Shown: in pieces, positions 1 to 11,928 of the stretch
Layout: the number at the start of each line of letters is the position of its first letter
Numbering within the stretch: the first letter of the stretch is position 1
NCBI GenBank assembly: GCA_010093485.1
Contig: MU001504.1
Location: forward strand, 1,721,128 to 1,785,127
Direction of reading: 5' to 3'
Length of the DNA: 64,000 nt
Origin: Karstenula rhodostoma CBS 690.94
Taxonomy: Eukaryota > Ascomycota > Dothideomycetes > Pleosporales > Didymosphaeriaceae
Position numbers and translations under genes: made by a program
Notes under the pieces: generated by a model
Databases searched by the model: none
Seen by the model: only the letters and a program-made list of their open reading frames with translations
What the model was told of the DNA's origin: nothing

Positions 1-1355
1 TATGCTTCTTGTCTTTCTTCTTTTGCGCCCTTGCCCTAGTAACCCGCAGTTTCCGGGGCAGAAGGGGCGGGTACTTTTGGTCATTGAACTGCAGCGCTGC
101 TTCCACGGCATTCTCATCCTCAAACTGCACATAAGCGAAGCCCTTGCTGACTCGCGTTTTGGCGTCGCGGGGTACGCGCACGCTTTCCACTTTGCCAGCC
201 TTCGAGAACTGAACCCAGAGGCCCTCTTCGACATCACCCGGGGGCTTGTTCTTCTTTTTTGGTTTGTCGTCATCAGTGGGCAATTTGCTGTCGTCGTCAA
301 CGAAGCCTAGATTGCCTACGAAGACACAGCGGCGGTGGTCGACCTTGGCTGGGTGCGCAATGGAATCTACGCGCAAATGTCGACCGAGTATCACAGTGCC
401 GTTGAGACGTCTTGCAGCTTCTCGTGCTGCGGTTTTGGTCGAGTAGACGACATATGCGTTGGTGGACTTCGTGGTGGCGTCCATGATCTCCTTCTTTGCG
501 AACGCAGCTCGCTTTGGCAGTGCTCCCGCGAATGCGGTGGATCGAAAGCGGATGGATTCCACCTTATGCGGTGGCTTGTTATCTGCCAGGTCTGCTATGA
601 ACGACGAAAGGTGCTGCTTCAGCTGCTTCTCTGCGGACTTCGAAGTAATGGCCTCATTAGAGACGTTGCCTAGGAAAACCGTGCGGGCAGCCTTCTCAAC
701 CTCGTCGTCGTCGTTGCCGTCCGCTCCCGTCAAAGTCTCGTGCTTCGGGATCAAGAAGGTCTCTTGGTCGGAATCGTCATCTTCGCCGCTGCCGTCGACA
801 TCGGCGGTCTTGGTCTTGCGCTTCTTCTTGCGCTCCTCTTCGTCCTTGGCCTCTTCCCGCGCAATCTTTTGCATATATACATCTTCGACGTCGTCGTCTT
901 TTGCGCCCCGCTTTCGCTTCTTGTTTGACCGCTCCTGCGCGCCATCCGAGGCCGATTCCGGGACTCGTGCTAGTGCAGTTTCGTTCTTGGACGCTCCGTC
1001 GTCGTCTCCCGAAGACCCTGCAGCTTCCTCATCGGAGTCATCCTGCTCTGAGTCATCAATGTCGTCGCTGACAGAAGACAAAGTAGCGTCGTTGTCGTCG
1101 TCGTCGTCCCCGCTGGAGTCCTCCCCGGCGTGCTGCTTGACGAGCTCCTGGTATCGCGACTTTGGTGGGGGCTTGACTGGTCCCAACTGCGCTGTATGTC
1201 AGTATAACGTGTGGTTTCCAGTGAAGGGAAACGCTGCGGGCCTTGCCGCGGGCGCGAAAACGTACGCTGCTCGCGAACAGCGAAGCAAGGCTCGGGTCGA
1301 AGGCCTTTTGGTCGGCGGCTGCAAGCGCACTGCTGCTCTTCTTCGGGGCGCCCAT
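1..1355 (-). CDS. NOP12: Nop12-like nucleolar RRM protein (3' end cut by window edge)
   Basis: Nop12 family (yeast Nop12, human RBM34), a nucleolar RNA-binding protein known to act in pre-25S rRNA processing. Exons on the minus strand are 1355-1266 and 1186 to the edge; the 79-base intron has donor GTACGT and an acceptor ending GCGCAG and joins in phase 0 after SLFASS, giving the family-typical [13 protein letters not shown] next. 425 residues are visible. Residues 31-195 are a low-complexity acidic and lysine-rich linker with nuclear-signal-like KKRKRG. RRM1 starts near residue 199 (VFLGNV), RRM2 near 316 (VFVGNL, then KGFAYVQF). The frame is still open at the edge in a basic tail (KKKDKKH). 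The start ATG opens MGAPKK; upstream in-frame ATGs in other models lie in the promoter. It is divergent from the Sds3-like gene. The family call is secure; the missing C-terminus cannot be judged. Confidence 0.93.
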
Positions 1356-1826
1356 GTTTTCGGGTGGTGTGCGGGCGATGCGATTGCGATTGCGATTTGT
1401 TCGCTGGCACACAGCAAAGCACTCGCAGCAAAAGTTTCGGTGGAGCCGCTAGAGCAGCGCCCGGCGCCGGAACAACGTGACTTGACTTGACAGGGATCCT
1501 GCCCTCCCGGCAATGAGCGTCAGGCGTTTGCACCTCTGCTCCGCCAGCTCGCCGTTGTCCTCTCTCCTCGCCGTCTGATGCTGCACAGCGATCGCCGCTT
1601 GCGCCCGCACTCGCCCACGTCGCCTGCCGCCCTGCGAAGGCTGCTTCGTTCTGAATTGCCCCCGCCCGCACCGCGGCACCCGCGTCACTCGCAGCGCCAG
1701 AAGCCTCTTCGCCCGCACACCGCGCCCTCCAGCGCGCTTCTGGCCTCGGCAGATCCCCACAATCGCTCGCGAACACTCACACACCATATTGGAGCACAGT
1801 TGACGCCGCTTCCCGCTGGGCGCACC
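1356..1826. promoter_or_regulatory. Shared divergent promoter, NOP12 / Sds3-like gene
   Basis: The 471 bases between the two start codons are CG-rich with no convincing coding frame and hold the 5' regions of both genes. A CACACCATATTGG stretch lies about 35 bases upstream of the plus-strand ATG. No TATA box or defined operator can be supported. Confidence 0.5.
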
Positions 1827-4447
1827 ATGAGCGCGCACCCGCGAGCGAGGAGCAGCGCTTCGAAATCGGCCCCGGAACCCAGCACTGGCATCGCGGAAGC
1901 ACAAGGTATGTTTCCCCTGGTAGTTTTCCGCGGGATGCATGTTATACGCTCCCGATCCATATGGGCTCTCTTCGAGCTTCCTGCCTCTGGTGCGAGCTGT
2001 ACTGGAGCCCACTGCACCGAGCGAGAGCGCCTGGGTCCAGAGCAGTCCCTGCTCGCTGCACACCCCTCAACACGTTCCCACGAGGACATATAGCTAACTG
2101 AGGCGTGTCCCCTCGCAGAAACAATTCCTACCTCCAATAGCGGTCTTAACGACCCCTCCACCCAGTCCCCTCCTCGTCCATACACGCAACCGCAACCGGT
2201 GCTGAACGCAACCGAGCGCGATATCGACGCTGCAGAAATGTTGTCCACACTGGCCGCACCGGCGCTTGGTCTTTCCGAGCTCCAAGCGGCGGAGTCGGGT
2301 AACGTCCCTTATGACAACCACGGCGATGACCGGTCCAGCAGCTTGAGCGAGCTCGGGGATGCTTCTGACGATCAGGACGAGCCTACGCCGCGACCGGCTG
2401 CAACTTTGGACCTGGGAGACAATGATTCGGAGGCAGAGACCGAGCGCTTGGACAACACTCCCCAGAAGCCAGCGCACACAGCCCCAGATACCTCACTGGC
2501 ATCCGAGCATACTTACCAAAAATCACCGAGCAAGCTCGCGCACTCGAAAACGGTCGACCATAGTGAAAATGCACACTTCGACGCAACCGATGGTTCGAGG
2601 CTTGGCAAGCCAACCGACGGCAATGCGGCTTTGCATGCCCTCTCTCTGGCGGCTTCATCGGAAGCGGCAAGTTTTACAGAAGACGTGGGAAAGAAAAGGA
2701 AACGTTCGAGTGGAGAGGCTAGCACGCCAGAGGAGCAGGCCGATGAGCCCGCGAGAAAGCGAAGCGGAACTGCCAAAGACTCCGCTCAGCATGAAAATCG
2801 AGGCGACGCAGTTGAGAGCGTGGAACAAGTAGATCCGGAGGATGAAATGGAAACTGCGGAAGAGCGCATCTCGCAATTAGCCCAAGAAGAGATCGAGCTT
2901 GAAGAACGTCAAGCTGATATCGCAGCGGAGGCAATCACTGAACTTGCTACAGTTGCGAAACACACAAAACCACGGAAAGGAGGTAGGAGAGGAAAGCGAA
3001 AGCTGGAGGAAATACCCCATACCCACGAAGCTGTAGCAAGTATCGAGGGTCCCGAAGGTGAAGGATACGGTGACGACGAAGAAGACGACAGTGGAGCCGT
3101 GGACGAAGAGGGTAAGTGGGCTCAGTGTACCGGAAGACGACACCGATTAACATGCTTGTAGTTGCCAAGAAGAGGAATGCGATTGAAGAACTCGGCAAGA
3201 TTCAGAAGAAGTTCAAGATCTTCCGCGAGAAGTGAGTGTCTTTGTGCGCTGAGTAATCACACTGTGCTGACGATTTCCAGGTTATGTGACGAACAAATAG
3301 CACAGTGTGAACTGGAGCTGGAGATGCTCAAGCAGCCTAAGTGCGAGCACCCAGAATACCTCGCTATGATAAAGGCTGTGGACGACCGACGAGCCGAGAA
3401 GATCGCATACGAAAGACAGCTGCTACACTATAAGCAGAAGAACCTCGAGATCATAACCACCGCAGAACGGCACCAGCTGCATAGTCAATACTTCCAAACC
3501 GTTCGAGATACGCGCGAGGACATACTTTCTCTGTGTAACCAGAAGATATTTGAGCTGCAGCGAGGACGTCGACAGCTGGGAGTCGATGAAGTCGAATACA
3601 TGATGAGATTGCCTGAGAAGCGTTCGGACCAAATCCGTCACCAGACAGCTTACAATCTGGAGGTTTCCATCCTCTCCGGTGTCGCCAAGTACGTCGGCTT
3701 CCCTGCTGCGCCGGAAATCCGACCCGCACGAGCTTCTGAAATAGAAAATGATTTGCGAGCCATGAAGGTAAGTAATCTGGCCGAATATCATGGGTCCATT
3801 AGCTGACGTTCTTCCAGATTGTGACTCGCCCTACGGTAGCGCCTGCAGTCGCCTCCGCTCCCACCTACATACGCCCAAGTTACGGGAGAACGTCGACCGC
3901 CGATGAGGCAGCCGCGGAGGAGCAGTTCATCGAGCGAACTCCTTGGGCGAACCCGCAACATCCGGTCCATCAACAGTCACATCAGCAATCGCACTACGGG
4001 ATTGCTTCTGGTGCACCGAGAGTGTCCAGTTACCATACTCCCCTAGGCCAAAGACGAATGGAAGTGCCGAATGGATCTGCTTCCACCATTGAAGCACACT
4101 CGAACCCGCCTTCGGGCGGTCTTCAAAACAACCACGGTCGGGTCGGAGAGTCGGAATCTCCCGTTCTGCAAATGAAACGGCATCCTGGTGAGCACCAAAT
4201 GTACGCGGAATCTCCGGGATCAATCCCTCGTAACATGGCCGGGATGGGACGTGAACCTTACGGCATGTCCAGTTCTGCTGGACCGCACATGGACGCACCG
4301 CCAGATGACCAACCACCGCGATGGGGTGGCATGCGCCCAGGAGCATCAATACCGGGGCGACCAGACTCAGCGAGGGTACCGCTGACTCAAAGAAGTGCTC
4401 TTGGAACAGTCAGTGTGGGAAGCGGAAACGGGCTCTTTGGTCGTTGA
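1827..4447 (+). CDS. Sds3/Dep1-like subunit of an Rpd3L-type histone deacetylase complex
   Basis: Five exons: 1827-1905, 2119-3111, 3162-3231, 3281-3767, 3818-4447, encoding 752 residues. Introns are 213, 50, 49 and 50 bases with GTATGT, GTAAGT, GTGAGT and GTAAGT donors; the first has a GCTAAC branch site. Residues 1-270 are disordered, acidic and Ser/Pro-rich. About 272-543 form the conserved part: a Glu-rich coiled coil, a basic KPRKGGRRGKRK patch, then the Sds3-like core (FKIFREKLCDEQIAQCELEL and ~150 further helical residues). 544-752 are Gln/Pro/Gly-rich and probably disordered. In yeast, Sds3 and Dep1 hold together the Rpd3L co-repressor. Whether this is the Dep1 or the Sds3 member cannot be settled from sequence alone. 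The start ATG has a CACCATGA context, and splicing of exon 1 is supported by phase. Confidence 0.8.
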
Positions 4448-5520
4448 TCTTGGTATATCTTAATGTGTGTTGTACGACCGGCGTTGGTTGCATTGGCTTG
4501 AGCCTTGGGCCAGCCTTATCTTATCCTATCTCTTTCGGGCGTTCAAGCAGGCGGCAAATCTCCCACTACTGCATATACCCTAGCGGGGTTGGTATCGGGT
4601 TTTTCTTTGTTCACAGCCAGATACGACTGGTTTCGGTTTCGGGTTAGCGCGCCGGTTTGCGCGGGTGGAATGATACCTATGAACGATTATTGTTCGTCAA
4701 ACAGTGTTGTGGAAATGCAATACTGGTGCGCATTTGATTGCTGTAGGAAATCGAGAAGTGATGTTTGTTGGCTGAGGTGCCTGGTTGTCCCTGCTTGAAA
4801 CGGACAGCAGAGCCCTAGAGCCCTGGAGCGCGTTGCTGCACGTGATTTTGTGGAACCCGAGCTGGAACTCTACCTCTTCCGCTGGTAGTCGACATGTGCC
4901 GTACGTTCTTCTCTTCATGAAGTTTCCCTTTTCTCGCTTCCCAGATGATCCACCGCGCCTCGCCGCCGGCTGTGATGCCCAACGGACGGAGCAATGAAGA
5001 TGAAGGACTGGTGCGCAGCAGAGGGTGTGGGAGATCATGGTTTTCTGATTGTTGACTCGAACTACAAAGTAGTGACCCGTAAAGTAATAGATAAATATAG
5101 ACATAGATATAGACTGCCATCTAAAAGTAATATAAAAGGAAACGTTATAAGTAGATAATAAATAAGGTTAGGTACTATAAAACCTTAGGACTGTTAACAC
5201 GATCGCTTTTTCTTGTTGGGATAGGTATATGTGTCGCAGCGCTGCCACGCTGCGGCAGTGGGAGATCATTACTCTATAGTCACGAAGCAAGCACGTCCCC
5301 CCCCTGATGTATCCCTTCCCGCATCCTTCGCTTATGTTCTCAGTTGCAGCACAGGCGTGTTCTTCAACTTAACGCCCAAAGTTATCGCTCTTCACGAACG
5401 AGTGGAATGTATCAAGTACCCGATCACTAGGCCGACTGAGATTGCGAACTTGTGCTTGGAGCACGAGGGTCTCGTTTGGCGTTGATGTCAGTAAACGGCG
5501 GCGCAAAGCTCGACGCATCC

Positions 5521-5687
5521 GCTCAACTCACGATACTCTTATAGCTTCACAGATATCGCTACCGACGACCCGTTGGATCCTGCTCAAGCAAGTGGCCATA
5601 AGCCTCCATCGTCTGGCTATTCTTCCGATGTGACCAGTGAAGCCAAAGTCAAGGCGAATAGGGACGCGCTTTCCATACATACATACA

Positions 5688-5718
<31 letters not shown>

Positions 5719-6109
5719 CCACATCCTTCGCCCACATCCGTAACAGCTTTCCTTGCACCAGCTATCACAAAGCTCACCGGTACAAGGATATGACCCGAAA
5801 ATTCTTAAAGATCGTTTAGAATTACAGTCGACATTCCCAGAGTCTGTTAGCGCTATCGACGAGGCACCCCACCAACAACTTTCCTTAGATCAGTTGTCAC
5901 AGAGATCAGCGCAACCCTTTCATGGACAGGATCAGAATTTGCTCCTATATTATCTAGACCTACAGCCATTATTCGCAGAGTCTGCCATCGCTGTCGATAA
6001 CGTACCCTTTTGCAGACTCTGCACAAAGGCGCGAGTTACACTCAACTGGGACGAGCATTGCTACCGACGGCCTTGCAGTTTTGCTGATTCTGTGCCGCTC
6101 TTTGCATAG
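5521..6109 (+). pseudogene. Degenerate gene relic with two ~40-residue repeats
   Basis: A frame at about 5753-6109 encodes two similar units: one running LSQSSPVQGYDPKIL to about ESVSAIDEAP, the next LSQRSAQPFHGQDQNLLL to about ESAIAVDNVP. Both follow the pattern LSQ-x-S, QG/GQ-x-D, three hydrophobic steps, L-x-L-Q-x-x-F/L-x-ES-x-x-A-x-D. Upstream, another frame (about 5521-5670) encodes a Ser/Pro/Asp-rich stretch that breaks at the CATA microsatellite. There is no convincing start and no continuous splice model. It may be a decayed copy of a repetitive fungal protein or, less likely, exons of a poorly conserved gene. No function is assigned. Confidence 0.35.
5674..5716. repeat. CATA tetranucleotide microsatellite
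   Basis: About eleven uninterrupted CATA units. It sits inside otherwise open reading frames of the relic region, so length change here would shift any frame that crossed it. Confidence 0.95.
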
Positions 6110-6348
6110 CAAGCATATGATACGAGGCCAACTCGATTGGACTAAAATATTCGCTTCTCCGTACCTGTCCAAAACTCAACATAATCTCAGAGAAATTCCT
6201 CCACCGTAACTACCTCTCCTACGGCGTCGAAATCATACGTACTGTGAGGTTGCCAAATAACCAGGATTCTCAGAAGGCCCGCAACCAGTACACTTCATCA
6301 CGAAACCCGGTTACGATGATACATTGACTTCGCCCAGCCACAAGTGCC

Positions 6349-6483
6349 ATGGCAAATACGCCAGCTTCCAGCTGGGAAGCCGAGCAGCAACAACACCGCA
6401 CCGAAGCCGATCGAATAGCGAATCTCTCACCTGGTCAACAAGCCGCTGGGTTGCTCGTTGAAGAACAAAGAACACAACAATAG
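6349..6483 (+). CDS. Short hypothetical ORF (44 residues)
   Basis: ATG-started, TAG-ended frame beginning MANTPASSWEAEQQQH, rich in Gln, Glu and Ala, with a predicted helical, polar character. It is not in a convincing gene model and could be the last exon of the upstream relic. No family is recognised. Confidence 0.2.
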   Translation: MANTPASSWEAEQQQHRTEADRIANLSPGQQAAGLLVEEQRTQQ

Positions 6484-6782
6484 GGACGTAATCGGGCATC
6501 GATACAGACTAATAATAGTCAACAAGTAGGCCAACCATCTTCTTGAGTTCGACCACACGAGGGCGAAAGGTCGAGCACGATGTGTTTGAGAAGGCGGGCA
6601 CTTCTGTAGTTGTAATCATCCTCGATCTTTTGTGCTCTTGCCACAGCAAAGACATAGTCTACGACGTGACCATCGAGTCCGTATAAACAAGAGTATGTTC
6701 ACAATTCATTTGGTTTATGTAACGACTGTCCCATGCAGAATTATGTCCCTGATTTGAGAACATACGTTCATAGTAAGGCCAA

Positions 6783-9198
6783 CTACACACAGCCGAACTT
6801 CGATGACTCTGACGCAAGGCTTGGACTTGAGAGGACTGAAGATGCTCTCGATGTTCGCACGGGTAGCTCACGAGCGTGTCGTTGCATGGGTCGGTCAGCT
6901 CGTCTAGATATCATCTCCTCCTGGGCATTGTAATTATCCTGCTGCTTGTCTCTTATCCGACCGATGGTGTGCAGACAGGCTTGAAGCTCAACTCGTTCCT
7001 GTGGTGTTTGCCCATCAAGACTCAGCCACTTCACGCCCTTCAATGTTTCGACATGGTCTAGCTCAGGATGCCGGGGATGACCGAACATTGCTATGTTCCA
7101 GGATGAAAGGTTAGTGCTGTCCTCGACGGAAAGCTGAGTTATGGTGAATTTCTCCCGCTTTCGCGGGTTGCATTCGAGCACGGTCCTGCAACATTCCGCC
7201 TGCTTTACCTCTTCCTGGGAGCCGCAGTCGCAGGACGGGAAGTACATCTCAATACTCGGATCAACTATGGTCTGGGTAAGTATGTGTGTTCGTTTTTTGA
7301 AACCGGACATTTGAGAGGGGCAACATACGCTTGAGCACCAGAAGTGTGGGCTTTGCGTTGATTTCCGTGAACACGACCAGCATAGGTAGCGTTGGCCGTT
7401 GCAAGGCTACAGCGTTTCCCTCGCCAGGTGAAGGCATTGGTATTCGAAGTCGCGGTCGTACAGTCGACGCCATCGTATTGTTGCTATGGATGGAATCGGC
7501 TCTACTCTGTCTGTGGGAAGCATCTAGGAGCGAAGGTGGTTGGGATTCATTTTTGACGCTGGCGAGTGATTTTGCCTGCCATATTTGGATGCGGCCGATG
7601 CCTTGGATCTTTTCCGTTCGAGTCCAAGACTTTGATCGATGCAACTCCCAGCGCTGGTTTGACCTACGACGATAAGACACATATTTCAAGGGCATACATA
7701 AGACTTACTGGTCTAGTACCACTTTGTATCCAAGCAGTGCCTGTTGGAACAGAAGAAGATCCTCATCCACCTTGAACTTATATGTATATCCACTGCTGGC
7801 GCTAGGAAAACACAACTCTATGATTTTATTATACGGTATTCTTGGTCGACCGGGTAAGGCATATTTTGGTATGACTTGCACTTGGTGCATGTTGACGACC
7901 TTGCTATCCTCATTTGGTGTATGTGTATTCCCTCCGTTTAGGCGGGATGTGACCGTTACCAGTCGAAGTTCGTTTCGCGGTCGCCGAAACACTATCAGCT
8001 CCCTTTGTTGTTGCCCATGGTCGCTCAAAGATACCTCAAAGATCTTCTCTTCCAGCTGACTTTCATCTGCCTCGGTAATCGATACGACACATGGCTCTTC
8101 TTGCGGGATCCAGATGCGAAAGGATTCTAACTCTAAACTAGCAATGTTTGCCTCTTCGGTAACGATCTCCTGCTCATACTTCGCATATTCCATCTTTATC
8201 TGTTCTTGGATGCTCTCAAGACACCACCGCCAAAGCGAGTCGGGACCCGCTTCCCTCAATGTAGCGCTCTCGCGCATCTGATCGAAAATCCAGCGGGCTT
8301 TGATAAGGTTGTTCAGCTGTTGGACCGTTGGGTGCCAGATTCCGAGGCCGTTACCCTTGAACTTTATCGTGCTCTGTGTACAGTGAGCAAAGCAATACAT
8401 TGTCGGTGGGCCAACAAACCTGCTCCAGTGCAACTGCAAGAGCATCGAGCCCTTCTCTCAAGGGAAAACGAGCGAGATCGACATATGCATCTGGCTTGCT
8501 CAATTCGAGCGCCGCTTTGTATTGATCGTGGAGCGCTGGCATAACAGGATGTAAACGATCTTTCCTTGGCCCTCCAGATAGTCCAGCCAGAATCTCCCTT
8601 AGAACAAGAAGTGGCAGTCGCTCAATCTGTAGTCGTATATCATTGAGAGCGCTTGCTGTTGCGACCTGTACGGAGACGGATAGAGTCTGCATAAACACGC
8701 TGATTTTGGTGCAATGGAATTGGATCCGCCCCCGCAACTTCTCTGCCCTCTCGATTCCCCCAAACAAATGCCATTTCGCATTGTCCCACGCGTTCGCTTT
8801 CTTGGTCAAATATTTTCCATTCTCTTTTAGAAGCTCCTGACATTCCTGAACTGTCTTAAGAAAGCCCCCAACCAACTCCGCTTGCTCGTGCTTCTCCTTC
8901 AACGTCTTCAACTCCCATGAATGGTAGTCAACAATGGACAACTGTACTTCGCGCACGCGAGCATATTCATCAAAGGCTTTCCCGAGCTTTTCCAGCAGAC
9001 CTTCGAGGCTGCCTACATCGCGACCGAACTGAAAGTAATGTATATCTACAGTATGGCTCTTATTATTGGAACACTTGCGTGAAGATGGCAGACGGTGTAC
9101 GAACCTGCGCGATTCAGCCTGGTAAACCAGATTTCTTTGATATCCTTTGCAAGTTGACCGGCTTTAATAATGTCGGCGAAACTGAACCCAAACGACAT
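6783..9198 (-). CDS. Fungal helical N-terminal-domain protein, unknown function
   Basis: Five exons on the minus strand: 9198-9105, 9045-8420, 8373-7709, 7663-7329, 7264-6783, coding for 733 residues; introns are 59, 46, 45 and 64 bases. The start gives MSFGFSFADIIKAGQLAKDI, the typical opening of a large ascomycete family. Exon 2 continues with QFGRDVGSLEGLLEKL and a long helical bundle (about 40-220). A middle region (about 330-510) looks like a beta-rich module, and the C-terminal part carries FPSCDCG and FGHPRHPELDHV, seen across the family. Members are common in plant-associated dothideomycetes and related to N-terminal regions of fungal NLR-like proteins, but no NACHT or NB-ARC motif is visible here. 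The exon 1/2 junction was chosen because only it restores the family-like HYFQFGRD. The role is unknown. Confidence 0.72.
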
Positions 9199-9711
9199 CG
9201 GACCGTTCGGTTCGTGTGGGTCGATGGTTGAACTATAACATTCACATAGGTACTGTACGAAAGAAGGGTGATCCCTCCCAGCTTGCAGTATATGTAGAGT
9301 GTCTGCCTAGTCCAACCAGGAAGCGTTTAGCGGACTCGAGGGTTCAGCGCTGCGCCACTGCATGTGATGGATGGGCTCGTATCGCCTCATTTTGGAGCCT
9401 TGATTGGCACGCCATTAGCTGCTGGGCGCCATCATTGGTAAGTCCAAGCATGCGACGCAGCCACCAATAATGTTGTGTTACAACAGGCATAGGACAAATA
9501 CGATAGCATATGCAATCCAAGTCCACAGCGCCTGGATTATGCCCTATGTACAGCCTACTGTGTACATTTTCGGCTGACCGGAATGACGCCACACGTGGAG
9601 GCAGTGAGCGATAGAAACTCTCCGCCCTGTGTATGAATAGTCACGGTGGCCCAGCTTCGTCCTCGAGATAACGGTAATTCGCAGCGCCCCTCCGCCGCCC
9701 TTGTTAACGAC
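9199..9711. promoter_or_regulatory. Divergent intergenic region, unknown-function gene / permease
   Basis: 513 bases between two divergent start codons. It has no coding frame that continues either gene and presumably holds both promoters. A GTG-initiated extension of the permease frame to 9646 exists but was not used. Confidence 0.45.
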
Positions 9712-11641
9712 ATGGAAGAGGTGCGCCCCATACCCGCGATGGTCAACCCTCTCCTCGGGAATTTCGATGAAGAAGACCTAGTCGATCTTGAGGTTAATCA
9801 CGAGCGGATACGTAAAGAGTATACCCCAAGCCGACACGAAAAGTTGCGTTCATTCACTGTTATGTGTCTTATCTTCAACCGCAGTATCGGCTCTGGGATA
9901 TTCGCTACCCCCGCAAAAATACTCAGAGCAACCAACAGCGTGGGCGTTAACACCGTCTTTTGGGCCATTGGAGGATTCCTAACCATATGTGGGATACTGG
10001 TATGGCTAGAGTTCGGACTTTCGATTCCTCGGGAACATGTGGATGGAAAGGATCATGCTGTTCCCCGTAGCGGAGGGGAAAAGAACTATGTAAGCACTCT
10101 TTACGGCTTCAATTGTTTGAGGCTGATTTCTGCAGCTCGAATGGGTGCTCAGAAGGCCGAAGTTTCTGGCGACTTGTATGTACGGCATCGCGTTCGTCAT
10201 TCTTGGAAACCTCTCTGGGAACGCAATTGCCTTTGGAAGATACGTCCTGTTGGCTGCTGGACATGAAGACCCGGGGACTGGGCCCGTTATTGGCCTTGCT
10301 ATCGGTGCATTGACAGTTGTGGCACTTCTACACGCAATTTCTCGAAGAGGTGGTATCGTGGTGAACAACTGCTTTGCCATTCTGAAGATTGGCATCCTGT
10401 TGACCATCATCATCCTCGGATTCACCGTACGAGGCGGTAAAAACTTCAATTCAGAAGCACCCAGACCAAACGGATCTAGCCTCAGTCCAGGAGACACCTT
10501 TTCCGATACAAGTGGAGCATTAGCCAGTTACACGACCGCTTTTCTGTACGTCATGTACACCTACTCGGGTTTTGAGCAGCCATTCTACGTGCTTAGCGAA
10601 GTGCACAGGCCAAGGAAATACTTTGCCCGTGCTGTTATCTCCGCTTTGCTTATACTTACGGTGCTCTTCCTCCTGGTTAACATTGCCTATGTTTGCGTCA
10701 TTCCCCTTGAGATGATTATGGATTCGCAAAATGCAAGCGTCGACATCACAAGCATGTTCTTTGAGCAGGTGTTTGGTAGCAATGCTGCTAAACACGTCGT
10801 GCAGGCCTTGGTTGCATTCTCGATTCTTGGGAACTTAATCGTAATGACTTTCACCGCAACGCGGGTCAAACAAGAGATAGCAAAAGAAGGAATACTCCCG
10901 AAGAGTCTCCGGCTAGCCACCTCGAGGACAACACCCACCGCAAAGTTACTCAACAAGATCACCAAGAACAAGAAGAAGGACGTTGAAGCCGTCAGTGCTG
11001 ATGAGCATCTAGAACAGTCACCGATGGCAGCCCTTGGTCTTCATTGGGTCTCTTCTGTATTCCTAATCGCAGTTACATCAGGGTTGAATGTTGACGACTC
11101 ATATAACTTCCTGATCTCGCTATATGCCTACGTTATCATCTCTCTCATGGGATTTTTCACAAGTCTCGGACTTCTATACGCTAAATACGTCCGAAAAGAC
11201 TTCTTGTCGCAAAAACCTCCGCTGGGGGGTCCGACGGCGCCCATAATATACTGGTAAGCTTTTCCCATCGGGGTCTTTCTCATCTCGGCCTTTTTCAACT
11301 ACTTCTTCTGCTAATGATGCCCAAGCGTGTGCAATGCCTTTTTCCTGATAACCGCCTTCCTCAATCCACCCAACCATCAGGCACGAACGGTCTCTGTTAT
11401 GGCCAATTACGTAATGCCCGCCATCGGTCTGTCCTCTATATTGTGGGGCGTCATCTGGTGGCTAGGGCTACAATTCGTGATGAAACAGCGTGGCCAGCGT
11501 CTGGTAGTAACACGAACACCGTACTGCGAGAAGGTTGACGAGAAAGGTGAATGGGTTCTAAAGTATGAGATAATCGACCATGTTTGGAGGGCAGACAGTG
11601 ATACTGGAAGTGTAAAAATGATGCAAAGGCGCGGCGAATAG
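9712..11641 (+). CDS. APC-superfamily amino-acid permease (LAT-like)
   Basis: Three exons: 9712-10089, 10136-11253, 11326-11641, coding for 603 residues; introns of 46 and 72 bases with GTAAGC donors, the second with GCTAATG before the acceptor. About 55 cytosolic residues precede a first membrane segment opening with FNRSIGSGIFATP, the glycine motif that binds substrate in APC transporters. About twelve hydrophobic segments follow, including FAILKIGILLTIIILGF and YTYSGFEQPFYVLSEV. The cytosolic tail is charged. It is related to fungal methionine/L-type permeases; substrate is not predictable. The start at 9712 is the first ATG in frame, and the frame extends upstream only with a GTG. It acts at the plasma membrane or vacuole by family knowledge. 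Confidence 0.85.
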
Positions 11642-11928
11642 GGCACCTGTGTTATGGTGTGGTAACGTCACCTTTTTGAACTTCCATTGCAAATTATCTA
11701 ATCATAAAACTTCTTACACACATTTTTTTACTTCTAAACTACTGATAAGAAAGTTTACTATGCAGGATTACGTGAACAATTCCGCATGACGCACGCATTG
11801 ATAGGGCCAAGTGCATTCACTACACTCTATCCTAGCCATCTCTGGTGGACATAGGAATTTAACACCCAACCAAGAGACAACAAAGCATCGTCTTCAAACA
11901 ATCATATCGTCCACCAAATTGCCAGACA

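Larger units (their letters stand above)
4448..6782. other. Gene-poor intergenic stretch with relic sequence
   Basis: About 2.3 kb between the Sds3-like gene and the 3' end of the next minus-strand gene. It holds an AT-rich patch (about 5040-5200), a CATA microsatellite, a degenerate repeat-bearing frame and one short ORF, listed separately. No intact gene with recognisable domains was found on either strand. Confidence 0.6.

Noticed and set aside
459..1490. 343-codon plus-strand ORF opposite NOP12
   Set aside because: It is the antisense of the NOP12 acidic linker and intron; its serine-rich composition comes from the complementary Asp/Glu codons and it matches no family.
4697..5104. 135-codon minus-strand ORF after the Sds3-like gene
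   Set aside because: Cys/Ser-rich, no domain or signal peptide, and it extends into AT-rich intergenic DNA; probably chance.
9646..9711. N-terminal extension of the permease
   Set aside because: It would need a GTG start; the ATG at 9712 is the first normal start and gives the usual length.
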